DNA of 64,000 bases, from assembly GCA_012184525.1 (NCBI GenBank), contig WOFQ01000055.1, positions 124,001-188,000 on the forward strand, given 5' to 3'. Shown here one piece after another: positions 10,440-20,628 of this stretch (positions are counted from its first letter, which is position 1; each line of letters opens with the position of its first letter). Under the pieces are notes generated by a model that saw nothing but the letters and a program-made list of their open reading frames with translations, searched no databases and was not told where the DNA came from. A program made the translations under genes and the position numbers. Source of the stretch: Xenoacremonium recifei (taxonomy: Eukaryota > Ascomycota > Sordariomycetes > Hypocreales > Nectriaceae).

Positions 10440-11333
10440 GTTGGATATGTGAACGTGTCATGGAATCTTAACGATATATATACCCCTGATGATCTTGGAA
10501 ACTTGTATCTTCTAGAACTGCTTGTATGTGATGTATTAGCGTTCCTCATTATTGAGTGCGTATTCTAAAGTAGGTTAAGAAACTTGGGATGATGCTTCTC
10601 GCATATGAGGGTCTCACCTCTATCCTCACCTCCATCCTCACCTCCATCCTCATCTCCATCCTCATCTCCATCCTCACCTCCATCCTCACCTTCATCCTCA
10701 CCTTCATCCTCACCTTCATCCTCATCTCCATCTAAGACCACGATAATGTCGCGATGTAAAGCAGAAGCATACAGGAACAACACCAAAAGCCTCGTAGAAA
10801 TAGGTATCCGCATCAACGCCCTGAGCTCCATGTCTCGGTATAGGGTAGGCAGAATATATCACCATCGGACTACCTTATGCGAGCTATCAGAGCTTAACCA
10901 TTGAGGAGAAGTGTCCACTAGGTTAGTAGTTATGCAGAGAAGTGACCTCTGGATTCAATTGATACGCCAGCTTGTCGTTCTCGGCAGGCTGAGTCGACGT
11001 TGTGACGTTGTTTTTGCAATTGAGGTATTTTCATCCACGCCCAACACCTCTCAAAATTCATGTCAAGACCTCACAGTGAGACACATATCACCAGGTTAGA
11101 ACCACTTGAGATCACGGAAAAAAAGAAAAAGCTAGATATGGCTACAAGAGGAATTTTGTTGTTGATTTCTTGGTACACAGCTCACAAACGTGACTTGATG
11201 GAGCTTACGAGAAACCTCCCCGGCCTTTGTTCCTCTTCTCTATACACAGGCCCATTCTCTTTCTCTTTCTCTCCACGCTCCCGTCTCCCGGATATTATCC
11301 GCAACCCTTCCCACGTCGGAGATGTGGTCGCGC
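10440..11333. other. Intergenic region with minisatellite
   Basis: Between the Zn2Cys6 gene (+) and the 3' end of ATP2 (-). It holds the 12-bp tandem repeat at 10612-10734 and two CAATTG palindromes near 10955 and 11017. Open frames across the repeat are low-complexity artefacts. The last 200 bases before 11334 are probably the ATP2 3' UTR. Confidence 0.5.
10612..10734. repeat. 12-bp minisatellite (CATCCTCACCTC)n
   Basis: About ten imperfect tandem copies of a 12-bp CT-rich unit, with CACCTC/CATCTC/CACCTT variants. The period is a multiple of three, so both strands give long spurious open frames (Ser/Pro-rich on plus, Met/Glu/Asp/Gly-rich on minus). Confidence 0.9.
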
Positions 11334-13570
11334 TTAGTTCTTCTCAAGCTCCGCCAGAATCTTCTCACCCTTCTGCTTGGCAGAGGCGAAGTCACCGACC
11401 ATGTAGAAGGCACCCTCGGGAAGGGAGTCACCCTCACCGCCGAGGATGGCCTTGAAGGAGGCAATGGTGTCCTTGAGGTCGACGAGCTTACCCTCGATAC
11501 CAGTGAAGACCTGGGCGACAGTGAAAGGCTGGCTCAGGAAACGCTGGATCTTACGGGCTCGCTCGACAGTAAGCTTGTCAGCCTCAGACAACTCGTCCAT
11601 ACCCAGAATGGCGATGATGTCCTGGAGAGACTTGTACTCCTGGAGGATCTGCTGGACACGGGTGGCGGTCTCGTAGTGCTCCTCACCGACAATTCGGGGG
11701 TCGAGCATACGGGACTTGGAGTCGAGAGGGTCGACGGCAGGGTAGATACCCAACTCAGAGATACCTCGGGACAACACAGTGGTGGCGTCCAAATGGGCGA
11801 AGGTGGTGGCGGGAGCAGGGTCAGTCAAATCGTCAGCAGGGACGTAGACGGCCTGGACGGAGGTAATGGAACCCTTCTTGGTGGTGGTAATTCGCTCCTG
11901 CATACCACCCATGTCGACGGCGAGGGTGGGCTGGTAACCGACGGCAGAGGGGATACGACCCAGGAGGGCAGACACCTCAGAACCGGCCTGAGTGAATCGG
12001 AAAATGTTGTCAATGAAGAGCAGCACTGGGGGAATTCATTAGCAACGCTCGTTTGGGTCCTGGACTCAAGAACTCACCATCCTGACCCTCCTCATCACGG
12101 AAATATTCGGCCACAGTAAGTCTGTCGTAAAGGACGAGGTTAGTGATGCATACAAAAAGCTGAGTCGTCAATCAGGGCGTATGAGCGGCTAATCGCCTGC
12201 GATGTAGAGGCGTCTTGTTGTGATATTGAGGGATGAGGGGCAAGGTTGAGGGATGAGGAGGAAGGTTGAGGGATGAGGAGGAAGGTTGAGGGATGAGGGG
12301 GAAGGTGTTGAACAAAAGGAAAGCACGAATGGTAGGGATAACTCACCCAGTAAGGGCGACACGGGCACGGGCACCTGGGGGCTCGTTCATCTGACCGAAG
12401 ACCAGGGCGACCTTGGACTCGCCATCAAGCTGAATGACGGAAGTCTCCTGCATTTCGTGGTACAGATCGTTACCCTCACGGGTACGCTCACCGACACCAG
12501 TGAAGACAGAGTAACCACCGTGGGCCTTGGCGATGTTGTTGATGAGCTCCTGAATGAACACAGTCTTGCCGACACCGGCACCACCGAACAGACCAATCTT
12601 TCCACCACGGGCGTAGGGGGCCAGGAGATCGACGACCTTGATACCGGTGACAAGAATCTCGGCAGAGGTGGACTGGTCAACGAACTCGGGGGCTTCGGCG
12701 TGAATGGGCAGGCGCTTGTCGGTCTTGATGGGACCACGCTCGTCAATGGGGTCACCAGTGACGTTCATGATACGGCCGAGAGTGGCAGGGCCGACGGGGA
12801 TGGTGATGGGAGCACCAGTGTCCAGAGCCTTGGCGCCTCGGACGAGACCCTCGGTACCTGTATGCGTTTTATTAGGCAAATTGAGGCTTTAGTGATGGGG
12901 GAGCTCCGGCTGTGACCTACCGTCCATGGCAATGCATCGGACGACATTCTCACCCAGATGTTGCTGCGACGAGTTAGCTTTCATGCCGTTGCTGGCCGTT
13001 GAGGCTCGATTGGGGTTGTACGTACAGCGACCTCAAGGACGAGCTTCTGGCCGTTGTTCTCGGCCTCGAGAGAGTTCAGGATAGCAGGGAGCTTGGCGGT
13101 GTCGAACTTGACTGCAGGAGGGTCAGCGAATCGATTCCGAAGCCATTGAGTGCTCCGTTGAGCATTGCGGCATGTGTTGACTGACCATCGACGACGGCAC
13201 CGATGACCTGTGATGGTTGTTGTTAGCAACGGGCTCTTCGCGTCTCTCCGTCTCTCGGCATCCCGGTGGACCGAAGGAATGTCGCTCACCTGGTGAATCT
13301 TGCCGGCACCGACACCAGTAGTGCTCGCCCATCGGCTGCTGATGGGAAGTCGGAGGGAGGCAGGTCGGATGGTGCGAGGCGCGGTCGCGAAGGACGGGCG
13401 AGCCGCCCGGGCGAAGGAGGAAATGCCGCTGCCGAGGGAAACGGGGGTTAGCTTTTTCTCCGGTAGTCGAGGACGTCAATTGAGGGCATCGGGAGACCCA
13501 ATTGGGGCGCAATCAGGGAGTAGAGGGCAGCAGCAGGTGCTGGGCATCGCGAGACTCACCTCTTGAACAT
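11334..13570 (-). CDS. ATP2: ATP synthase F1 subunit beta, mitochondrial precursor
   Basis: Catalytic beta subunit of the F1Fo ATP synthase, on the matrix side of the inner membrane. Eight exons in transcript order: 13560-13570, 13290-13428, 13186-13207, 13026-13111, 12921-12963, 12347-12857, 12078-12121, 11334-12025. All junctions are GT-AG and phases add up to 515 residues. The N-terminus MFKSGISSFAR starts an Arg/Ser-rich presequence ending around RWAST. The P-loop GGAGVGKT, the GERTREGNDLY segment with catalytic Glu, the ALVFGQMNEPPGARARVALTG block, and the LLFIDNIFRFTQAGSEVSALLGR block are all intact. The protein ends at LAELEKN. Exon 1 has only 11 bases and exon 3 only 22. The 225-nt intron at 12122-12346 carries a 20-bp minisatellite. 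A CAATTG cluster covers intron 1 and the upstream region. Confidence 0.97.
12221..12306. repeat. 20-bp minisatellite inside an ATP2 intron
   Basis: Four near-identical 20-bp units (consensus GAAGGTTGAGGGATGAGGAG) plus a partial fifth, lying wholly inside the 225-nt intron 12122-12346 of ATP2. The first unit is diverged. Confidence 0.9.
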
Positions 13571-14575
13571 CTTGCCAGATGACAAAGAGCGATCAGAGAT
13601 GGGAGTGGAGAGGAGGTTGGTGAAGCTGAGGGAGAACTTTTACGGAGTGAGCAGTTTTGGTCGGGAGCGACAACTTGGTCGGTTAGAGCTTTCGCCGGAG
13701 TCACGTGCAGGCGCTAGCCTGAAATTACCCAGGAGATCCACAGGGAGGAGCTGCGATGCCGGCAATTTACCGGGTTGACGCGGGCGGGATTATTCGCAAG
13801 GGCTGCCTCAGGCTGAGCTGGGACTGTAGATGAAGCTGTTGGGCGCATCAATTGAGGTGCAGCGATGAAGACGAGAGGCGGAAAGCGGTGTGGCAGAGAT
13901 GCAACCGTCACTCAATGGCTGGCGATGCGCGATCAATCGGGATTCCTACAGTCTATCGACTTCGCCCAGTGCGGGGAAGGAGGGAAGGTGCATCTGACTG
14001 CTCGTCTCTAACCCCGTGCTCCTTCCTGTTGGGCGCTCCTGCTGCTGCGCTTGCTGGCTCTGGACAGAGTGACCTCAGCAGGCAATTGAGGTCTCCAGCA
14101 GGAAAGGAGCCCAGGAATGCGCGCTGGTTGGCGCTTTTTCCAGCGTTGCCTTGCTGTTACGTCTTCTTCCGAAGCCCGGGCGCAGATTCCGGGGCGAGGA
14201 TCTGGCCGAGTCCGCCCGCTGATTGGCCCAGATGCAAGCTTCCCGTCGTCCAGCCCCATTTCAGCTTTTTTGCCGTTGCGCGGGAGAACGTGGAAGGAGC
14301 TTCTGTGTTTTTTTTTCTCTCCCTATCCCTTCCCACTCTGCCCGTTGCCCGTGCTCCGTTTTTAATGATGTTTCATTACGCTCAGCCAATTGACTCCACC
14401 GTCTGAACTCCACCTAGAGTCAATGGCAACGCCGAGGGAAGAGTCGCCAATTTGCGGTAGACGGGCGGATGATCAAGCAGTGCCTTTGCCTCACCGCAAT
14501 TGACAAGCTTCGAGCTCGTCTGACGAATGCGATGCTGTCAATTGATCCTGTCGTGACTTCCAGCGACATCAATTG
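13477..14575. promoter_or_regulatory. Cluster of eight CAATTG palindromes upstream of ATP2
   Basis: CAATTG begins at 13477, 13499, 13849, 14083, 14387, 14497, 14539 and 14570. Seven of the eight are followed by A, giving CAATTGA, and three by AGG. A random 1.1-kb sequence would contain about 0.3 copies. The binding factor is unknown; a regulatory role is inference. Confidence 0.4.
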
Positions 14576-14945
14576 ACCTGATTGTCTTTATTTGAAGACG
14601 CTTGCAGTGTCTCAGCTAGCCGCCTGCTTCCGCCGGGGCCGAGCGGAACGCCGACGGATCTTTGGAAAACAGTTCGAGCTGGTAACAGACAAATCAATAA
14701 TATCTGCAGTTCCATCATCATCGACTTCTGAATAATCTAAACACGAGCTGCCTTGAACATACCATAGAAAGGAGGAGCGAAGATGAAGATAGATCATTGG
14801 TAATGGAGAACATAATATAATATTACTTGTACTTATTGCCGAGTAGAACCCCCTGAAATTGCTTTCGACTTGTCACGCTGGCTCCCCTCATTCTGCAAGA
14901 TTTCCCATCAAAGACTCTTTTTTCTCTACATGTCCCTTCTCTTTA
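13571..14945. other. ATP2 promoter / GBE1 3' intergenic region
   Basis: 1.4 kb between the ATP2 start and the GBE1 stop, both genes on minus. It should hold the ATP2 promoter and the GBE1 3' UTR. Six CAATTG palindromes lie here (13849, 14083, 14387, 14497, 14539, 14570), and two more are in ATP2 intron 1. An ATG frame over 13852-14406 has no domain and is rejected as a gene. Confidence 0.5.
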
Positions 14946-17465
14946 CTAATTCTGTGAAACGGAAGATTCGAGGGCCAGAATCTGGAGACGTTCGTTGTCA
15001 GCTGAGATGAGGAAGTTGTGGCTAAAAGGGGTATCTTACCATTGCCGTTCTGCTCGGCGCATAGACATGAGTCCAGTTCTTCCGGTTGTTCCATTCCATG
15101 GGTGTCGTGAAGAATCGCGTGCTCTCATCAATACGGCCGAAGCCGCCCACTTCCTTCGAGTCCGTGTTGAGAACGACACGGTATGTTCCAGGGACATCGA
15201 TCCCGATGCGATAGTCGCTGAAGCTCTCGGTTGGGTGGAAATTGAAAACAAACACCAGGCCAGCCCGCTCAAACACGATGACCTTGTCTCCTTCATGCTT
15301 GAGTGAGATGTATGCTTGAGCGGCATGAAGCCATCCGTATTTGGCCTCACAGTTGTTCATCAGTTTGTCAAACTGATTGAGGAATTGGTATCGCAAGAGA
15401 TGGTCCTCAGTGAGATTGAGCTGTCTTCGAGCATACCAAAATGAGTTATTGTTGCCCTCTCGCGGGAAATCCAGCCACTCAGGATGGCCAAACTCGTTGC
15501 CCTCGAAGTTGAGATATCCCTCACCTCCCAACCCGTGGGTGAGGAGTCGGATCATCTTGTGAAGCGCCATACCACGATCAATGACCGGGGTAAGCGGGGA
15601 GAGAACAGACATGTTTGTATACATCTCCGCGTCACAGAGATGCATCATCAAGGTTTTGTCTCCCACGAGCCTATACACTCTTTAGCTTGGCCTCTCTCTA
15701 TCGAAAGCTTTGTCCCTTACGCTTGGTCATGACTCTCGCAGTAAGCAATCGTCTTCTCACCGTGACGACGGTTTGTCAAGGTATGGCAAATGTTTCCTAT
15801 GTCCCATTGCTCATCCTTGAGTTCCTTGAGAATCTTGATCCACATGTCTGGAATAGCCATGGCCAGGCGGTAATCGAAACCGACACCGCCCAGAGACAAT
15901 GGTAGACACAGTGCAGGCATGCCTGAGACGTCTTCGGCAACCGTGATGCACTCAGGGTAGAGCAAGTGCAGCATCTCGTTGGCAAGCATGAGATAGACGA
16001 CTGCCTCCTCGTCCACATCCGCGCCAAAGTACTCGTGGTAACCGCCGGAGAATCCACTGCTCGAATTAGTGGGAGAGGTCTGAGATGAAGAGATTGAGCG
16101 CAACTTACGTGCCCATGCCGTGATGGACGTAAAGCATGCTGGTGACGCCATCAAAGCGGAAACCGTCGAAGCGGTACTCATCCATCCAGAAACGCAAATT
16201 GCTTAGCAGGAAGCGCAAAACTTCATGATGTCCATAGTTGAACAGTCGGCTGTCCCACTGATCGTGGCGTCCCTTGCCACCGCTGTGGAAGTACTGATGG
16301 TCGGTTCCATCAAACTCATTCAGACCGTCCAACACGTTTTTGGAAGCGTGGCTGTGTACCACATCGAGGAGGACAACAATGCCCATGCTGTGAGCCGTAT
16401 CAATCAGCTCCTTGAGATCTTCGGGCGGGCCATATCGACTGCTAGCAGCGAAGAAGTTGTTGACTTGGTATCCAAAGCTGGCATAGTAGGCGTGCTCCAT
16501 GACAGCCATGAGCTGGATGACATTGTAGCCGAGATCCTTGATCCGGGGGAGCATGTTCTTTGTGAACTCTTTGTAGGTGGCAACCCGCTGCTCAGGAGAG
16601 GAGATTCCAACATGAGCCTCATACACCCGAGCGCTGGCAGGCTTTTCTGGTCGTAGATGCTTGAACTCATACCGCTCAGAAGCCGGAGGGTTCCAGAAAC
16701 GAGCGTCATAGGCTGGTGAGACCGATAAATCCTGCGTCACGTACTTGATCCACGCAGGCAGTCGGTCTACCCTTTCGCCATTAGGTAATTCAAGGGAGAT
16801 CTAGAGAGTCAGATCGAAGACCGATTAATAGGTGGATTGGTCGAGGTGTATGTACCTTGATTTTGGAGTTGTGTGGGATGGCTGGCTGTCCATCTTTGGC
16901 CGGAATAGTGAGCTCAAAGACGCCAAACGGTCCCTTTTTCATAGGATGGGAGGTGCGGTTCCAATCGTCTGAGCAAAGTGTCGTGTTAGTCCGCACCTCA
17001 GGTATACTTTGGCAGGCAGGTGAATCTTACTGAACTCTCCGACTAGAGAGGCTGAGATTGCATTCGGAGCCCATTCTCGGTAGATAATGTTGTTGTTGCT
17101 GTCCACATTGAGTCCGTACTTCTCGATACCCTGTGCGAAATGGCCGTGTCAGTGGAGTCGGGCTTTTGCAGTCAATGTCCGCCATACCCTGCTGAATTCT
17201 TCAAGACCACCCTCAGTGTCATTGATCGTCTTGATCCAGTCTTGAGCCTTCGCATAGCGCCGCTTGAGGGCGTCGCTGAAGGGCGCCAGCCAGGGGTCAA
17301 GCGTGGTTACTCCTACAACGGGGCTCTGTCAGTGTCCGCACTGGCCATCATCAGATCATCACATGCAGCGGACGTACCGGTGCCATCGTGGGGGATGTCG
17401 GCGGCAGCGCCACTTGGGCGAGTCGGATCGAGGGAATTGGACGAATTTTGCACAATTGAAGCCAT
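14946..17465 (-). CDS. GBE1: 1,4-alpha-glucan (glycogen) branching enzyme
   Basis: Cytosolic enzyme that creates alpha-1,6 branches in glycogen. Eight exons in transcript order: 17378-17465, 17188-17312, 17031-17130, 16856-16968, 16109-16800, 15721-16056, 15040-15670, 14946-14981. All introns are GT-AG (50-65 nt), giving 706 residues, the usual fungal length. Family blocks in order: CBM48-like N-terminal domain (NIIYREWAPNA), GH13 strand motifs VLLDVVHSHAS, the catalytic-nucleophile region GFRFDGVTSMLY, the HEYFG and AEDVSGMP blocks, and the YCESHDQALVGDKT motif. The C-terminal beta domain ends in LALESSVSQN. The last exon is only 12 codons. If it were not spliced in, the protein would end in an atypical VRYPF. 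The start MASIVQNSSN is the first in-frame ATG. Confidence 0.95.
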
Positions 17466-18429
17466 CTCTGCTCGACTCTCGATTGATCGGCGCAAGAAAC
17501 GTGGCGGCTCGGGAGGGTTGAGGGGAAGAGTTGGGCGGGGTAGGCTCCTGATGTTGTAGCAGGCTTCAGGCCTCAGCTCCCGGGCTCAGGTGCTTAAATG
17601 TTGAGGCCGGCTGTGAGACACGGCGGCGTGTCGAAGGAGCGAGCCCAGAGCGACTGGTATTTCAGCTGCTGAAGAGACGAAAGAAGCAGTGGAGCCAGCA
17701 ATTGATGCGAACCAAAAACACGTGAGAACTGGCACGCTCTGTGAGACAGGAGGAGATGAGAGGGAAAAGCCAGACGGTGATATCTCGATGAGGAGGAGCT
17801 TCTGCAGCGGGCTGCTAGTCGCCTTGGTAGCACCTCAGGCAGCTTTATCGATAAGTGGTTAGGGGAGGCGCGGGTCAAGTCTACAAGTAGTCAAGTCAAC
17901 AGGCGGGAAGATGACGTCGTCTCAACGCCTCAACGACTGGACGAATGAGGGAGGTGCCAACCAGAAAATGCCGATAAATCTGAAGAAATTCACTCGCTGC
18001 CATGGGCAGTTTATCGCGCTACATGCTATCGACCAATTGGTGGGCTGCCGTGTTTTGCCACTGGCTTTGTGTCATGATGATTCCCAGCATTGAGCTCCGT
18101 ATCCGCACCCAAGCTCTGATAGACACCCATGCAACCATCCCTGCCGGCTTTTAGTTGGCTGATCTGATCAAACGTCCATGGGTGGCCACTAACGCCTGCA
18201 AGGATTTTAAATGTATAAAAGTATGGAAAGGAAATTCCAAGCAAAATTCCTGCATTAAGTCTAGAAGCAGATATTGTTGGCTACTATTACATACCCTCTC
18301 TACCGGCTTAGCCCCTTTGCTCAGCGATTCAACAATTGCTCACTCGTGATCGTTACAGTTCAAGCTACAACAGGGGAGATAGATTATAGTTCCGGGTAAC
18401 ATAAAAATGTAGGTCATAGAGACCAGAAC
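17466..18429. other. Intergenic region, GBE1 promoter
   Basis: Between the GBE1 start (-) and the 3' end of the methyltransferase gene (-), so one promoter and one 3' UTR are expected. CAATTG palindromes occur near 17698, 18033 and 18328. No gene is visible. Confidence 0.5.
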
Positions 18430-19298
18430 TTACTCGCCTTTCTGCCCATGCGCGATAAAGAGTTGCTGCTCGCCTCCAATCTCGTCGGGCATTTTGAATC
18501 GCCTTGAAGCCCATTTCCATGCCCAACCTTCAAGCCCTGCATTCTTGTATGCCGTCTTAACCTCTTCTTCAGTGAACCCCATACGTGTAATTGTATCGTT
18601 GGACGCCTGCTTTGCTCTCTCTGGAACAGCACAACCACTTTCATGAGGAGCAACCCCGTCAACAATTACCAGCACACCACCTTGTTTGAGCCTCTCGGAG
18701 AGTTTCTCGATCATTTTGATGTAATCTTCAACATGGTGAAGTGATGCGCACATGGCGATGGCATCAAAGTCAAAGAACTCGGAAGAATTGAGTTCGGGAG
18801 AGGGAGTTGCATCCGGGTTGAGGAGATCTCCCTGGATGGCACGCCGCTTTTCTGGGCTGAACCCATCCGTTGTGGCCTTTTTGTTGTATTGCTCCACCAT
18901 ACCCGACGAGATGTCTATGCCACGAGTAATGTCAAAGAATTCAGCAAAGGCCTACAAAGTTCAGAATCTCTAAATGTGCTGAGGGTGAAAGATGCCATAC
19001 ACGGGTTGCGAGGCCATTCCCACAGGCATAATCGAGCAATTTATTGCCTTGAGTGGGCACATCGGATGATGAACCCTTGAACCCAATCCATTCCGCGTTC
19101 TGTTGGAGTTCTGATGTAATAAAGTTCGACAGTTCAACGACCCAGGGGATGCTAAAAGCGTCTGCCGCGACTTTACTAGCCGTAAAGTTAGCAGGAGGAG
19201 AGTATATGCAAAGCGAGAAGTAGAAATTACTTGAAGTGTTCTTTGTTCTTCTCCCCGGCTGATTTCTCGGGGGTTTCTTGAGGTTCAATATTTGCCAT
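18430..19298 (-). CDS. Class I SAM-dependent methyltransferase
   Basis: Predicted S-adenosylmethionine-dependent methyltransferase of 254 residues, probably cytosolic; substrate unknown. Three exons: 19231-19298, 19001-19175, 18430-18951, joined by 55-nt and 49-nt GT-AG introns in consistent phase. The Rossmann-fold motif I reads LLDYACGNGLATR near residues 65-77. The motif II acid is in FDITRGIDIS, motif IV in FDAIAMCASLHHVEDY, and a later strand in GGVLVIVDGVAP. This arrangement matches the UbiE/Coq5-like small-molecule methyltransferase fold. There is no transit peptide or membrane segment. The N-terminus MANIEPQETPEKSAGEKNK is hydrophilic. The gene is flanked by long intergenic regions and no biosynthetic partners, so a role cannot be inferred from context. 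Confidence 0.85.
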
Positions 19299-20628
19299 AT
19301 CTAGATGTCCCCTTGGGATTAGCAAGTATGTGAACAACAAGACAGATAGATTGTTGGGCAAATATTTTCAACAGCGTAAAGCTGTAGGGACAGTTTCTTG
19401 GTTTTTATACGCATGTGTGGAAAGTCGCCGGACAGTGCCCGGACAGATTAATGTCTCCGAGACTGTGATGGTAACGTTGCTGCACACACACCTCCAGCTG
19501 ATAGCCATCAGGGTTCTCATGATCCAAGCACCAGTATGGAAGTAAGACAAATGAAGATGTCTAACAATACTCTCATATTCTCAAGTCTGGATACAACGGA
19601 GGCCCCCTTCTGAAGCTGAATGGGCAAGCAGGTTTCGATGGTCAATCAACTTCAACTGTGATTAGGAAGTCAACTATAGGGATTTGAGACGTTAGATGTT
19701 TACTTGTTGAATATACGTTCTGGAAGCGAGCTTCATTGAACAATGTGGTGTGTTGGATGGCTGTGACAAGGACTGGAGGTGACCGTGTGGGGTGCCCAGA
19801 GAAAAGGGCAGACCGGAACGAATGTTGCCAAGACATCAGTTATCATACGATACAAATGAAAGCGAGATGTGAATATAAGGCTAAAGTTTTGCAATAGGAT
19901 ATGCTCGGAGGAGTTGACTGGTCTCGACCCTCGTGGCATAGGTATTATCTATGACCATGGGTTCTAACATGATAGACCACTTCGCCAATGGGGCCTCCGG
20001 TACTTTGTCTCGGCCTGTCAGAGATGGAGGCCAAAGAGGAGTGAACAGCCCAGGCTATGGCAAAGATGCACAACGATCGCAATTATGGTCAAAAGCCAAC
20101 TTATACTGAACCGGGTGGTCAGGTGATCAGCGTGTCTTTGTCGAGTCTGCTCTGAGGTGGGATCTGATAACAGGCCGTAGCTAGGAGCTTCCCGACCCCC
20201 ACACTCCACCAAACCCGCTGAAGCCTCCACTGGAAGCTTTGTCCCGTACCGATAGCGGCGATGCATCCCGCGTGTAGGCGGACGCACTGGAAGTGAGGGC
20301 AACCACCAACCTCACTCTTTCCCCTGCTTGCGTGATAGACTCAACGCTTCCACAATCATCCAACTCTCCTACCTGTATATATCACTCAACTATCACCAAC
20401 GACCATCGATTCGAAATCCCTCTGCCGCTTCAGCTTGTGCCGGCTCTTGTCTCTCGACACCCATCCTGATGACGCGATAAGCTTTCCCCGTCAGACCACG
20501 AACCGCTCGACCGCAAGAAGCCGCCTCCCCCGCATCCGTCATCGTCGAACCAGACTCACAGGTCCAGAGCCTGTCCTTCTCCTTTCAGTCCCCGTTGCAG
20601 ATTATGTGATTCGTATATAATCTCCAAT
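19299..20628. other. Divergent promoter region, 1.3 kb
   Basis: Between the divergent methyltransferase (-) and ClpX (+) genes. Just upstream of ClpX there are TATA-like stretches (TGTATATATC near 20373, CGTATATAATC near 20612). A four-codon upstream ATG frame (ATGACGCGATAA) starts near 20468. No gene is visible. Confidence 0.5.

Noticed and set aside
10605..10904. Ser/Pro-rich ORF over the minisatellite
   Set aside because: Produced by a 12-bp repeat with a period divisible by three; no conserved sequence beyond it.
12221..12306. CRISPR-like direct repeats
   Set aside because: Units are contiguous with no unique spacers, and the genome is eukaryotic; it is a minisatellite.
13852..14406. 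184-codon ORF in the ATP2 promoter
   Set aside because: No domain, overlapping frames on both strands, and coincident with the CAATTG cluster.
20405..20425. GATTCGAAATCCC, T-arm-like
   Set aside because: No complete cloverleaf around it; it lies in the ClpX leader.
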